Assembly (NCBI GenBank): GCA_965261535.1
Contig: OZ253469.1
Coordinates: 4,464,001-4,528,000 of the forward strand
Reading direction: 5' to 3'
Source: VXNE01 sp965261535
GTDB taxonomy: Bacteria > Pseudomonadota > Gammaproteobacteria > Pseudomonadales > Azotimanducaceae
Length of the DNA stretch: 64,000 nucleotides
Positions within the stretch are counted from its first letter, which is position 1. Every line of letters starts with the position of its first letter. The position numbers were made by a program, and so were the translations under genes. Below the pieces are notes generated by a model. The model worked only from the letters and a program-made list of their open reading frames with translations. It was not told the origin of the DNA and did not search any database. Of the stretch, positions 34,737-45,432 are shown one piece after another.

Positions 34737-37292
34737 CTACGTTTGATCGGAACGATACGGCCCGAGAAAGCGGTCGCCGTCGAAGTGAATGAGGTGGCTT
34801 GGCGCGTCGGCGCACCACACCTCCGTCTCCCACGAGATGTCCGAAAGATAACGGGCCATGTCGCTACGGGTGGGAAACGCGGTCACGTAAACGAGGCCAG
34901 GCTCCGCAGCTTCGAACAATTCGGCGAGTTCGCCGTGGCGCTTGGTATCCACCGGACCATGGCTGGTAACGCACTCCACGAGGAAGAGCCAGTCCTTGTT
35001 GGCGTGGTAAAGGATCGCATCGGGCATCTTGCCGTGTTTATCGACGGCCACGCCAAGCTTGGCGAGTCGGAGAGCGTCGAAGAAGCCGGTCTTGGTGCCC
35101 GTGTCTCCGACATAGATGACCTCGGCTCCGGGCGCGAAGCGCGGGGCGAAAGCTTCGATGATCTCGCGGATGAGATCGCTGTGGCGCCCGGGAGTACGGT
35201 AAATCTGAAGGTCTTCCGAGACTTGGACGGGAATCATCTGCATCTCGCGGAGTTTCGCCCACCTGGCGACGAGGGTCGCTCGGTCTTTTAGCCATCTATC
35301 GAGCGCTGGAAGCCATTGGTCGGTGCCGTAGGATCGAATCGCCGCAGCTGCTTCGTCGCTGATCCGGTAGCAGGTCTTGGGACTATTGACGGGGCGCGCG
35401 GGGTTGTCGGGATTGTGTAGCGCCACGCCGGCCTCGACGAATTGGTGCATGGTCTGACGGCGTATGGTCTCCCGCGTGTTCGGCGCGTATTCCCGACCAT
35501 AGTTCTCTTGGATATTCTGCATGATTGGAGTGATTCCCAAGAGGCGTGTGCGGACACTGTTCCAAACGCCCGAGGGTTTGAGGTCGACGAGCGCGAGCAG
35601 TGTCAGCGCAGAGCGGTCGTTTTGCTGGCCCCTCGGTAGTCCAAGCGCCTTCAAGATTTGGAGGGCATCGTCGATTTTGCGCTGCGCTTCGATTGGATTG
35701 TCATCATCAGCCATGTGGGTTGTCTCCCCCTCGATGATCTCGTCGATGTCGTGCTGCGAAAGCGTTCGGCCGCCGTTCTCCGCGCCGATGCGCTCAAGCG
35801 TGTCGCGGTTCGGATAGCGGAGCGAACGGAGATCTGCAGCATTGACTTGGGTGTGGCCATTGAATTGCCGGAAGTAGCGGTCGACCAAACTGCTGTTGAG
35901 GTAGATGGCGAGGCCAGATGCCAAATCCCGAGGCAACCCGGAGTGGCCAGCGTGATACACGTTCAGATGGTTCTCGAAGCCGACCAGTTCGCCCGGAAGA
36001 TCGCCTGTATAGATTGACGCCACGATCCGGCGACGCTCTTCCTTGCTCGTGAAGCGCCGCGTGACGACGAAGTGGCCGGCGTTCGGCCACAGCCATTTGC
36101 GATTCTTGTCCGACACGCGGATGGCGTTCGGCTTGCGGGAGGACTTCGGCCACGACAACACTCCCCCTTGGAAGTGAATCGGGTAGAGAACGGGTACCGA
36201 TCCGGGCTCGGACTCGGGCCGGAGGTCCTCCCTCAAGCGGAAATCGACAACCGGCCCGGTCGAGACGTCGATGCCGAGATCCGGGAGCGTCGCGGTGAAA
36301 GCGGACAGGCGGTCGACGATACCCTGTTCGATGCTGTTCACTGGAAGGTGGACGAAGCGGTCAGGGTCTCCCGGATGGATGACGGATGCAGGGGGAACGA
36401 CCCGCTCGGTCATGTCGTCGAACGCGGCGTCGGAACTGGTGGTGATCTTTATCTGCGAGGCCCCGCTGTCCTTCACCGCTAGTACGATGATGTTCTCTTG
36501 GAGCACGTCGTCGTCCCCAAAGGCGCGGTTGCGAGTCTGAAAGATGTGCACATGACGAAGGGACATCATCGACAGGAAGCTCTCGCGGAAGGGCTTGAAA
36601 TAGGGACCGTTGCAAAACGAGCGCGGAACGATTGCGACCATCTCGCCGCCCGGTCGGAGATTGAGGGCGCCCAAGTACATGAAACCGGCGTAAAGATTCG
36701 AGGTCTCGATGCCAGCGTGCCGCAAGGCGGCCCGATGCCGTGACGCCGAAGATATCTTTCGGTATGGGGGATTCATGATGACGTGCGTGAAGCCGGGGTC
36801 GTCGTCGCCATGGCGGAACAAGTCCGGCTGGCCGGGAGGCGAGAGGACGAAGTCCTCGTCGACGATGCTGGCAGTGGCAGCGAGTCCGGTGTCTCGGCAC
36901 GTGCCCACCGTCTGTTCAATCATGTGATCAAGATGGCCGAGGAGCAGGGGTTCGATCTCATAGCACACGAAGTCGACGGATGAAGGTTCCGTGGTCGGGG
37001 AACGGAGGCGCTCTGCGAACGCTGCTGTGAGACTTCCGACACCTGCGCCGGGGTCTAGGACACGCATATGATGCGGTGGCGGTGCAAACAGGCTCGCCAT
37101 AAAACGGGCGATCGGAGCAGGAGTCATGAACTGGCCAAACGGACCCCGCCTATGAGGATCGAGTTCCGAGGCGGCTGCACGGCGATAGAAGTCTGCGGTG
37201 TCGGTGAGGGGGGAATCGGCCGCTGTATGGATTGGACCGATTGGCGAATCGGGGCTTCGAGGGAGGCTGGTCACAGGCGCACGAGTCATCAA
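34737..37292 (-). CDS. Fused adenine methyltransferase and BsuBI/PstI-type restriction endonuclease
   Basis: The protein has 851 residues. The N-terminal two-thirds is an Eco57I/PstI-type N6-adenine methyltransferase: SAM site LDPGAGVGSLTAAF near residue 80, catalytic VIMNPPYRKISSAS near residue 174, then a target-recognition region. The last 200 residues match the BsuBI/PstI endonuclease domain: EVIYVGDTGTKTGFFDALRL, MPDAILYHANKDWLFLVECV, and TSHGPVDTKRHGELAELFE. Known BsuBI and PstI systems use two separate proteins. Here modification and cleavage sit in one chain and no separate subunit is visible. PstI and BsuBI recognise CTGCAG; specificity here is not predictable. The frame is intact. 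Start is the ATG at 37292 or the next codon. Confidence 0.9.
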   Translation of the reverse strand: MMTRAPVTSLPRSPDSPIGPIHTAADSPLTDTADFYRRAAASELDPHRRGPFGQFMTPAPIARFMASLFAPPPHHMRVLDPGAGVGSLTAAFAERLRSPTTEPSSVDFVCYEIEPLLLGHLDHMIEQTVGTCRDTGLAATASIVDEDFVLSPPGQPDLFRHGDDDPGFTHVIMNPPYRKISSASRHRAALRHAGIETSNLYAGFMYLGALNLRPGGEMVAIVPRSFCNGPYFKPFRESFLSMMSLRHVHIFQTRNRAFGDDDVLQENIIVLAVKDSGASQIKITTSSDAAFDDMTERVVPPASVIHPGDPDRFVHLPVNSIEQGIVDRLSAFTATLPDLGIDVSTGPVVDFRLREDLRPESEPGSVPVLYPIHFQGGVLSWPKSSRKPNAIRVSDKNRKWLWPNAGHFVVTRRFTSKEERRRIVASIYTGDLPGELVGFENHLNVYHAGHSGLPRDLASGLAIYLNSSLVDRYFRQFNGHTQVNAADLRSLRYPNRDTLERIGAENGGRTLSQHDIDEIIEGETTHMADDDNPIEAQRKIDDALQILKALGLPRGQQNDRSALTLLALVDLKPSGVWNSVRTRLLGITPIMQNIQENYGREYAPNTRETIRRQTMHQFVEAGVALHNPDNPARPVNSPKTCYRISDEAAAAIRSYGTDQWLPALDRWLKDRATLVARWAKLREMQMIPVQVSEDLQIYRTPGRHSDLIREIIEAFAPRFAPGAEVIYVGDTGTKTGFFDALRLAKLGVAVDKHGKMPDAILYHANKDWLFLVECVTSHGPVDTKRHGELAELFEAAEPGLVYVTAFPTRSDMARYLSDISWETEVWCADAPSHLIHFDGDRFLGPYRSDQT

Positions 37293-37503
37293 TCCAGATT
37301 GGGAATACTCGCGTAGAGCGTTGAGCGTAGTTTAGCGCGTCAAGGCGACTGAAGGCAGGTTTGGATGGCGCTAGACGGGCATGCGTGCACCAGTGCCTGC
37401 AAGGCCTCGCGCCCAGCGCGGCCACCCATTTGCCGAACGCCGACGCGACTGGCGACACGCCAGTTCCCTGCGCGTCAGCGCGGCGAACCCGCTGCGAGAA
37501 CTC

Positions 37504-37928
37504 CTAGCTGCTATCGTCTTCGCCCTTCCGTTCTTCCTGTCCGCTCGGCTCCAGATTGACGCTGAGCGGGTTAGGTTTGTGCGAATACAGCGCGCCGGTT
37601 CCAGCATCAACGCCAGCACCGATGATGCCACCGAGAATGACATTCCCCGCCATTCCGGCCGCGCCACCACTGTCCACGGAGGAAGTCACAGTCGCCCTGA
37701 CCGTTTCGTAGCCTTCCTTCTTGATCGTGACGACGAAGTCCCCGCGGCGTTTTACGATCAGGCTGCAAGGTGTGGAACATTGCAGTCCATTCGACAGGGT
37801 CGCTTCGGCTCCTGGGGATCGGTATTGATCACGAATGATTCATTGGTGCCCCTCGTCATCGTCGCACAACCCGAACCGAGAACGACGACGAGCGAGATGC
37901 CCGCCGCATTTAGTAGCAAACCATGCAT
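37504..37928 (-). pseudogene. Lipoprotein with a PEGA-like domain, frameshifted in a C-run
   Basis: The start at 37928 gives MHGLLLNAAGISLVVVLGSG before a lipobox cysteine. After FVINTDP the frame breaks at a run of four C on the minus strand (37814-37817), where a fifth C would restore it. The restored protein continues GAEATLSNGLQCSTPCSLIV, KRRGDFVVTIKKEGYETVRA (the PEGA-like part) and GNVILGGIIGAGVDAGTGAL, and ends at 37504, about 140 residues in all. This architecture matches common cell-envelope lipoproteins of unknown function. The homopolymer position makes either sequencing error or phase variation possible. Confidence 0.7.
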
Positions 37929-38053
37929 CGTATGTATTCCCTCCTCCCAATTGTGAGCGTTCTGTTGAGAATGTCCGCCGCCTAAGAATCAACCAGACCA
38001 ACCCCATTCCGCGCGAGTGACCCTGTCCTATCGAGCGGGTACGACAGAACTAA

Positions 38054-39850
38054 TTCTGGGCGGTGATCCGGTGGGACACGCCCCGCACCCGGGGCCCTCC
38101 CTTGAAGTGGTGCGGTAGCACGGCATCCTGGTACAGGACCCATCGGTCCTTGGGCTCCGGCCACCAGCCGACGCTTGACCGTCGGCTCACATCGTCCAGA
38201 GGGAGCACGCCGTAACGTTCGGCCTCCCGCCACCAGAGATCCTTGAGCGCCGCGAGCTTTTCGGGATACCGGTCGGCCAGGTCGTCGATTTCCGCCAGGT
38301 CTTTGTCCAGGTTCTAGAGTTCCCAGTCATCCGCGTCGAAATCCTCTCCCCGCTGGTGGAAGGTGACCGCCTTCCAGCCTTCGTGCCAGATGCCTCTGTG
38401 GCCGACCATCTCGAAATACTGGACGGTCTTGCGGGTATCCGCGTCGTTGTCGTTGAAGGTGTGGGCCATGGATACCCCGTGCAGGGGAATCTGCTCCACG
38501 CCGTTGACATGCGCCGGCAGGGGTACTCCGAGCAGGTCCAGCAGCGTCGGAGTGATGTCCACCACATGGTAGAACTGCCGGCGGGTCTCGCCCTTCGCTT
38601 GAATCCCTTCGGGCCAGCGGATCAGCAAGGGGGCGCGGACGCCGCCCCCGTAGGCGTGGCCCTTGTAGCGCTTGAACGGGGTGTTGCCGGCCATGGCCCA
38701 GCCGAACGGGTAATGGCGTAGGTGAGCGGTCCGCCCATATCGTCGAGACGCGCCAGGTTCTCCTCGACGCTGGTGCCGATTCCGATCCGGGGGCGTTGAT
38801 GGTCGTAGGTTCCGTGCGGGTCGCCCAGGGGGCTCGCGCCGTTGTCTGAAATGGCGATCACGATCGTGTCGTCGTGCTTGCCGAGGGCGTCGATCTGCTC
38901 AAGCAGCCGGCCGATCTGCGCATCGGCGTGATCTATGAATCCCGCGTAGATCTCCTCCAGCCGCGCGGCCAGCCGCTGTTCGTCGGCGTCGAGTTCGTCC
39001 CAGACCTGCACTCCCGGATTGCGGGAGCCCAACCGCTGATCGGGAGGCAGCAGGCCGGAAGCCTTCTGGCGCGCCAGGGTTCTCTCCCGGGCCGCGTCCC
39101 AGCCGCCGTCGAATCTGCCCTTGTACTTGTTCGCGTAGTCGGCCGGCACATGGTGGGGCGAGTGGCCGGCGGCGAATGCGACGTAGAGGAAGAAGGGCTG
39201 GTCCGGATCGGCGGACACCAACTGCCGCAGCCACTTGCAGGACTGATCGACGATGTCTTCCGACAGGTGATAGCCCTCCCGCCTCGGCGGCTCGATGCGC
39301 TCGTTGCCCACGATCAGTTCCGGATTCCACTGGTTCGTCTCGCGCGCGAGAAAGCCGTGGAAGCGGTCGAAACCCCGTTGTAGCGGCCAGTGGTCGTAGG
39401 GGCCGGCCGGGCTATTCTGGTGGAACGACCCCAAGTGCCATTTGCCCGCCGCGAGGGTCTGGTATCAGTGTGGACGCAGCATCTCGGCCAAGTCGGCCGC
39501 CTCGCGGGAAACGAATCCCCGGGTGTTGGGAAAGCCGTTGACCATCTCAACAACCCGCCCATGCCGACGCTGTGATGGTTGCGACCGGTGAGCAGGCAGG
39601 TCCGGGTCGGCGAGCAGAGCGGGGTGACGTGGAAGTTCGCGTAGCGCAGCCAGTCGGTGGCTAGGCTGTCGAGGGCGGGTGTTTCGATATCGGAGCCGTA
39701 GCAGCCGAAGTCTGAGTAGCCTACGTCGTCGAGGACGATCATGACGATGTTTGGTCGCTGGCGCAGAGGGGAGGGCTCCGAGGACCAGGCGATCATTGAT
39801 TCGGCGGCGGTGCGGTTGATGGTGCCGGTGAAGTTTTGGTCGTGTTCCAT
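38054..39850 (-). pseudogene. Second arylsulfatase copy, 3'-truncated and frameshifted
   Basis: The sequence is highly similar to the sulfatase at 30877 over its 5' three-quarters, from the ATG at 39850 (MEHDQNFTGTINRTAAESMI) to the codons around residue 595. There the match stops at 38054, so the C-terminal domain is absent. An in-frame TAG near 38316, a small deletion near 38715 and frame changes near 39465 and 39560 also break it. The CxPxR motif is still present. The upstream 70 bases also match those of the full-length gene. Truncation occurs at a different point from the fragments at 55546 and 62147. Confidence 0.92.
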
Positions 39851-39987
39851 GGGTAGTTGGGGAGTCCTGATAAGGGGATGTCAGGATTGAAGACTATTCG
39901 AGCTGCTTGGTTGGCACACCCGTGAGAGTCCGAGCTTTGGTGTGAGAGTGGTATCGCCGAGAGTGGCTCGTCGTCTCCAGAACTCCG

Positions 39988-40800
39988 TTGGTGGGTAGCA
40001 ACGAGGGTGGGCTTTCGCTCCGTTGGGCGAACGGCGATGCGGTGCTCGCCCAAATTTTTCAGGCCTTTCGTCGGCGGACGCTGCGCCGTTTCGTGGTGCC
40101 GGACCGGCTTCAGGCATACGAGCAGACAGCGGGACGGTGGATCGGAGCGTACCGGGCACTGGCGGCGGAGACCGGACGAGAGGCACCGTTGATGCGCCGG
40201 GCGCTGGGTTTCACCAAAACGTCGAGGTTCGAGGATGCGATGGAAGCAGGCGAGAGGTTCGCTGGAGAGCTCGACCTGGGGCCTGTGCCGGCGTTGAGGC
40301 TTGCGTCCGCGATGGAATCGGAGCTCGGTATTTTGGTGCTCATGGTCGATGCTCAGGAGGGCATCTCGGGAGCTGCCTGCCGTCTACCCGAGCTTGACGC
40401 TGTCTTGATCGCGCGGGGCGAGGTGGCTGGGCGTCGGCACTTCGATCTTGCGCACGAGTTGTTTCACATCCTGACGTGGGAAGCGATGCCGCCCGAACAC
40501 GTGGAAGACGCGAGCGAGTTCGGCGGCAACCGTGTCGAGCAACTTGCGAACAACTTTGCGGCGGCGGTACTGATGCCCTCGGTTGCGTTGCGCGAGTTCG
40601 ATGATTGCGCGCGGCTTGACATGGATGGACTCGTGACGCGACTAAACGCTGCCGCAGACGAGTTGCGGGTAACGTCCTCTGCACTTAGGTGGCGCTTGGC
40701 AGCGCTGCGGCTGCTGACCAAGGCGAGAGCACATGCGATCCCGGAGGGCGCCCTGCGCAATAACGGTCGGGACTCGGTACCTTGCGAGTCTCCCGCGCTG
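39988..40800 (+). pseudogene. ImmA/IrrE-type metallopeptidase, truncated at both ends
   Basis: The frame contains ISGAACRLPELDAVLIARGE, RRHFDLAHELFHILTWEA (the HELFH zinc motif near residue 156) and NRVEQLANNFAAAVLMP, the ImmA/IrrE core that cleaves repressors. The expected N-terminal HTH region is missing: the sequence begins abruptly near the sulfatase pseudogene's 5' flank. The C-terminal helical tail is lost after PALFSK near 40800, where unrelated sequence follows. The open frame continues to 40938 in non-homologous sequence. It is therefore probably a remnant, although the peptidase core itself is intact. Confidence 0.65.
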
Positions 40801-40965
40801 TTCTCGAAGGCGTCGAGCACGGCGGCCTGGCCGGCGGGCTTGCCGTCATGGACGACTTGGAGGGGCCGGTTGGGCGGCGCCGCGGGTTCGTGGCGCAACA
40901 CGACGGTCTGGCCGACGAGGAGGGCGTCGACCTCGTAGAGACGTCCCGTGTCATAGGGAAAGATG
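40790..40965 (-). mobile_element. Possible C-terminal remnant of a Mu/IS481-type transposase
   Basis: On the minus strand a frame reads GRLYEVDALLVGQTVVLRHE, then PLQVVHDGKPAGQAAVLDAF. This resembles the beta-barrel C-terminal domain of Mu-like and related integrases (GxxVELRYDP...VxxDGK). It abuts the truncated end of the ImmA gene, so an insertion and later decay would explain that truncation. Short and tentative. Confidence 0.35.
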
Positions 40966-41215
40966 AGGGCTTGGTGCCGGGGTCGTGGGTGGCGCTCACC
41001 ATGTGGCAGTCGACCTGGGACTTCGCGATTTCATGCCAGTCTCGGCTGCCAAACGCGCCCTAAGCCGTTCAGCCTAAGGCGATTGTTCCCAATGTCCATG
41101 GAGCGACCTGTCATACGGTTCCTTGATTGGAAAGTGATCTTTCGCTATCGAAGGAAAGACGGCCCTTGCCGTTCGGTCGATACGGCTGCACAGTGTCGTC
41201 GCATGGGCTCCGAAC

Positions 41216-42502
41216 TCAGTGAGTTCCCGGCTCGTCCAAACCGTCTCCGCCGTGGAATGGCCGACTGCGCTGCGCCGCTCCCTTCCAAAGCCGAACCATG
41301 AAGCGATCATCTTCCTCAACGAGATCCGGCTCCGTACCGTTGTGGTCCCGCATTGATTCGATGATCCGGTTCCGGACCCCCATACGCTGGTGCTCGACAT
41401 GGCGGTAGTCCCTCAAGATCTCCTTAAGCAGCTCGTTGCGGGCCACCCGAACCACGCCCTCTCTCATCTTCTCCACAGTGACGCCGTTCGGCAGTCGCCC
41501 CGGTGAAATGACCTCAAGTCGATCCAAGTACAACGAGACCTCGATGTCGGTCCCTTCGCGCGCGTAGTCTCGATGCACCACCGCATTCACTACGGCTTCT
41601 CGTATCGCGTCAAGAGGGAAAGCCCTTTTGCGACGACGGCGGGCGCCGTCGAGCCATGCGATGCTTCCCATGTTGCGTCTCACGAAGTCCACCGTGCGGT
41701 CGATTACGCCTCTCTCTACCACGGCCCCGCGCCTGGAGACGATCGGGACCAGCGGGCCGCGGATTCGCTCCTCATCGACTGTGTTGTAGTCCTTCTCAGC
41801 GCCGGGAAACGCCGCCGCGGTCACACCAGCCTGCGGTAGACGGCGGTTCGGGTTCTCGCCGAAGAGCAAAAGCCCCGCGACCGATGCGCTATTCGAGTCT
41901 CTGCCCGGAACCAGCAAATCGGAGTTGAGCAGAAGCCGCCGCCAGCCTTCGACGTCGGCCCGGCCCGGCACTGATCGTTTCAGAACATCACGGAGGTAGT
42001 TCTCGACCCGGCCGATGTCCAGGCTCTCCAACCGCGTATCTGGAACGGCCTTTATCTCATAGCGGACCAACCTGGCGGCTTGGTAGAGCCTTCCTTCTTC
42101 CTCTCGTGTCGCTTCTCTTGACTCGCTACCTACGCGGGTGTAGGTGACCCATGCCTTTCCTCGTCTGGCCTTGTGAGGTTTGCCTGGACTGTCGACGGGA
42201 AGGTCCACGATACCGACTACGCTCCTATCCTCCACCACCATAGAACTCCATACCGGTGTCGTCGGGGGTTGCAGGTTGCTGCGGGCGATGTTCATGACCC
42301 ACTCTTCTGCTTCCTTCTGGCTCCTGGTCAGCCCGGAGATTCGACCATCATCTTCCACACCGAGCAGGATGACGCCGCCCTCAAGGTTCAACAGTGCGGA
42401 CATCTCCTTGGTAACGTCGTCCGGATGGCAGTCGTCGCGCTTGAACTCGACGCGGGAGTTCTCCCGATTGGCGATGAGTTCGAACATCTCCGTTCTGTTC
42501 AT
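41216..42502 (-). CDS. AlbA_2/Schlafen-type ATP-binding protein
   Basis: The protein has 428 residues. The N-terminal AlbA_2 domain (NRENSRVEFKRDD, then LLNLEGGVILLGVEDDGRIS) is shared with Schlafen proteins. The C-terminal GHKL-type ATPase region (FPLDAIREAVVNAVVHRDYA, LEVISPGRLPNGVT) is typical of these regulators/effectors. It starts three bases after the stop of the TrlF-type ATPase gene, so the two are one transcription unit. Such pairs occur in phage-defence islands. The role of this protein (DNA or RNA binding, or signalling) is inferred from family only. Confidence 0.85.
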   Translation of the reverse strand: MNRTEMFELIANRENSRVEFKRDDCHPDDVTKEMSALLNLEGGVILLGVEDDGRISGLTRSQKEAEEWVMNIARSNLQPPTTPVWSSMVVEDRSVVGIVDLPVDSPGKPHKARRGKAWVTYTRVGSESREATREEEGRLYQAARLVRYEIKAVPDTRLESLDIGRVENYLRDVLKRSVPGRADVEGWRRLLLNSDLLVPGRDSNSASVAGLLLFGENPNRRLPQAGVTAAAFPGAEKDYNTVDEERIRGPLVPIVSRRGAVVERGVIDRTVDFVRRNMGSIAWLDGARRRRKRAFPLDAIREAVVNAVVHRDYAREGTDIEVSLYLDRLEVISPGRLPNGVTVEKMREGVVRVARNELLKEILRDYRHVEHQRMGVRNRIIESMRDHNGTEPDLVEEDDRFMVRLWKGAAQRSRPFHGGDGLDEPGTH

Positions 42503-42505
42503 CGG

Positions 42506-45202
42506 TCAGAATCCGTATTTCCGGCGTCGGGTCTCGAACGCCTCGCGCCCGCCCTCGAGAATCTCCTCCACGAGTTCCCGAACCATTCGGGAATCTATCG
42601 ATCCCGCATGTCCCGGCGCGATACGCGCCCGTCCGGTGTCTGCTTCACCCACCGCCGAGAGCCCGAGAATGAGCTCGGCGTCGCCGAGAACTGGAATGTT
42701 CGCGTTGTGCGTTGAGAAGATGAACTGTCGCCGTTGCTTTTCCTCGCGCATGCGGGGGACAACGCCCTCCGTGATGAAACGGTTATCGAGGTCATCCTCC
42801 GGCTGGTCGACAATCAGCGGGGCATCTGACTCAAGCAGCAAGAGGAGGAGTACCGCGGTAGCCTTCTGTCCGGTCGAAAGGTCTTCTAGCGGCTGCCATG
42901 CGGGTGCCTCCCCCGCTGGCGCTGTGTTGAGACGGATCGATGTCGTCGGCGCAAGCTCCAGTTCCTCAATTCGCATGAACACTTCCGGATTGCCAGCAGC
43001 GAGACGTTCCGCCTGACCAGGCGTGATTCCGTAGGTAGTTCGCAACGCCTCGGCCCCCGACCGGCACGCTTCGACGAATTGTGTGAGCGAAAGCTCGGGA
43101 GAATTCCGCAAACTCTCTACGGCCTCCGACATCCGACCGCCGATCTCTTCACGCAGCATCTTGAAGAGGGGCTCGCGATCTCCCGCACCAGTTACTTCCA
43201 CCTGAACGCGGTTGCGGAGCTCTTGGCTAACCTCCCTCGCCGCCTGGTCGAATGTGCGGAATTCCGCAGCCTTGATGTCCTCCCACTCCGCAAGCAGTGT
43301 GCGACGCAGGTCATCGTGCTCTTTCTCCAACCGCCGAAGAAGCACAAGCCGATCCTGAAGTGGGCGCAGTTCCTCAATCTGGCGACGAAGACGGATGAAT
43401 TCCTCCCCGTCGACACGCGACTTCTGTAGTTCGCGAAGAATCTGTTCGTACTGAGTCTGAACACGCTGCCTTCGGACATCCCAAGCGGTCCGTACTTGGT
43501 CAATGCCGTGATCGGCGCGCTCCAGGGCGCTCATCAAGTCGTTGGCAATGCGCTCGATTTCCTTACCCAGGTCGGTGAGAACCTGAGTCGATTCGGAGAG
43601 GATTTCCCTGCCTGGCAGTTGTGCCAGCGCCCGCTCAGACAGAAAGGCCAAATCAATCGGAAGCTCTTTCCGCAAGAGTTCCAGAGCCTCGCGGAACGGC
43701 GCCAGCCGTTGAGGAACGGAACCAATTACGCGTTCTTCGCGCACCAGCAGACTCTGCTCCCGCAGACGCTCTTCAAGACCTACTTCCTGAAACCTTTCGA
43801 GCGTTTCCTGAAGTCCGGGAAGGGCGTCAAGACGCTCTTCGACAGAGTCAATCTCGGCGCGGGCGTCACACAACGCGCGGCGGTTCTTGGCGAGCTCGGC
43901 ACGCAGCGACGTCTTGCGACGGGAGAGTGATTCGTCAAGCTCGACGAAGCGATCAAGTAAGCGGGTGCGCTTGTCGGGGCTACGTGCAAGTTCCGAAATC
44001 TCGTGCTGACCATAGGCCTCGATTCGAGGAAGAATGTCCGTTGGCGCCAAGTGAAGCACTTCCCCGCTGTCTTCGCGTACCAACGGCGGATTGGGTATGG
44101 TCCGCTCGATGCGATATTCGCGAACCCCGGGGCGTTGGACGCGGACCCGAAGCGATATCTTCGTCCCGCTGCGCAACACATGACGGACAATCCCGTCGTG
44201 TGCCTTGTGTGCTTCTTCACCGATTGGCGCGAGTCCGACCACGCTACGGATGCTCTCGACAATGGTGGATTTGCCCGTGCCGCGCCCACCAATGAGTACG
44301 TTCAGGTTTGGGTTGAAGCGAACGCTTACGCCATCGAGAAACCCGCCTTCCCAGCCTAAGGAAACCAATTCCATGTGTTCCTCGGGCTCGAAATCCCCAT
44401 CGGCGGAATTCAGTCGAATGCGCGATCCGGGATCGAGAAACGCTTGCCGCAGTCCGTCGATGCTGACTTCGTGCATCTTGATCCAGCAGGTGGCGGACCG
44501 TTCGTCGAGTTGGTCAGGTCCGACGATGTCCTTTGCATTAACCGTGGCGACTGCGAGGCCATTTTCGGCGGCGTGGGTGCGACGGTAATCGGCGTTTTCG
44601 TTCTTTACGATCTGGCGGGTGTCTTGCGGCAAGTCGTCAACGGCACCTGGGATCTGAACGGCCAGGAGATGTTCGTCCCTCCAAGCGCGAATCCTAGCCT
44701 GGCCCCGTAGTACCCTGAACAGACCGCCGTTGCCCGTCACGTGCGCCGCGATCGAAATCCCCCCTTGACTGTGAACGATCTTCAAAACATCTGCGAAAGT
44801 CTTGTTGGCAAGATCGGATGAGGGGTGGGTGTCGTGAATGCCAAACTCGCCAAGATATCGATCAAGCCGATCCAGTTCCGTATTCGGCGGGTAAAGGCAC
44901 AGGACATGTACGCCCTCGCTCGACGACAGCTCAAACCCTGGGAAGATACGGACTCCACGTTTGCGTGCGGCGGATCGAAAAGCTGCGAGAGCGGTGACGC
45001 TATTGTGATTGGTGACAGCGAGCACCTCGATGCCAGCGTCGACAGCTTTGTCGACAATCGCCTGTGCGTGGCTGATCGCGTCTCCGTCGGATTGCTGCCC
45101 CCGGAAGGTCCCGCCATAGTCGTGCGGGTTCACTTGAAGCGCGCACTTGTAGAAACGCGCTCCGGCAGGAAGCCGCGCGTCCAAGATGGGATCCGTTGTC
45201 AC
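42506..45202 (-). CDS. TrlF-type protein: PHP domain fused to an SMC-like ATPase
   Basis: About 898 residues from the GTG at 45202, which begins just before the conserved DPILDARLPAGARFYKCALQ; a longer frame upstream is not conserved in appearance. The N-terminal PHP phosphoesterase-like domain contains IEVLAVTNHNSVTALAAFR and SIAAHVTGNGG. The ATPase has Walker A LNVLIGGRGTGKSTIVE near residue 300, a long coiled coil of about 350 residues, the signature LEDLSTGQKATAVLLLLLL, and Walker B PLIVDQPEDDLDN. This architecture recalls SMC/RecN-like sensors in antiphage systems. The gene is intact and coupled to the AlbA gene. Confidence 0.88.
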   Translation of the reverse strand: MTTDPILDARLPAGARFYKCALQVNPHDYGGTFRGQQSDGDAISHAQAIVDKAVDAGIEVLAVTNHNSVTALAAFRSAARKRGVRIFPGFELSSSEGVHVLCLYPPNTELDRLDRYLGEFGIHDTHPSSDLANKTFADVLKIVHSQGGISIAAHVTGNGGLFRVLRGQARIRAWRDEHLLAVQIPGAVDDLPQDTRQIVKNENADYRRTHAAENGLAVATVNAKDIVGPDQLDERSATCWIKMHEVSIDGLRQAFLDPGSRIRLNSADGDFEPEEHMELVSLGWEGGFLDGVSVRFNPNLNVLIGGRGTGKSTIVESIRSVVGLAPIGEEAHKAHDGIVRHVLRSGTKISLRVRVQRPGVREYRIERTIPNPPLVREDSGEVLHLAPTDILPRIEAYGQHEISELARSPDKRTRLLDRFVELDESLSRRKTSLRAELAKNRRALCDARAEIDSVEERLDALPGLQETLERFQEVGLEERLREQSLLVREERVIGSVPQRLAPFREALELLRKELPIDLAFLSERALAQLPGREILSESTQVLTDLGKEIERIANDLMSALERADHGIDQVRTAWDVRRQRVQTQYEQILRELQKSRVDGEEFIRLRRQIEELRPLQDRLVLLRRLEKEHDDLRRTLLAEWEDIKAAEFRTFDQAAREVSQELRNRVQVEVTGAGDREPLFKMLREEIGGRMSEAVESLRNSPELSLTQFVEACRSGAEALRTTYGITPGQAERLAAGNPEVFMRIEELELAPTTSIRLNTAPAGEAPAWQPLEDLSTGQKATAVLLLLLLESDAPLIVDQPEDDLDNRFITEGVVPRMREEKQRRQFIFSTHNANIPVLGDAELILGLSAVGEADTGRARIAPGHAGSIDSRMVRELVEEILEGGREAFETRRRKYGF

Positions 45203-45432
45203 AGTCGCACGTGCCACACTTTGGTGTCCGTCGTCCCCGGATCGATTTCCTTGCCGTGCCCCGACCAGTTGGACTCTTCGAATTCTCGGCACAACGGGAG
45301 TCATTTTTCGCCTTCGAGCAGTCGTGCGATAAATCGGAATCGTCGCGCGCACGACAGCCGCGCCCAAGATATCGCTTACGGGAGGGCCGGCCGAGTCGTT
45401 GATTTAGGTACAGGTAGACCTCTTCGCACGCA

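Noticed and set aside
42506..45367. Start of the TrlF-type protein at 45367
   Set aside because: The first 55 residues are Arg-rich and poorly conserved in appearance. The GTG at 45202 begins directly at the conserved domain.
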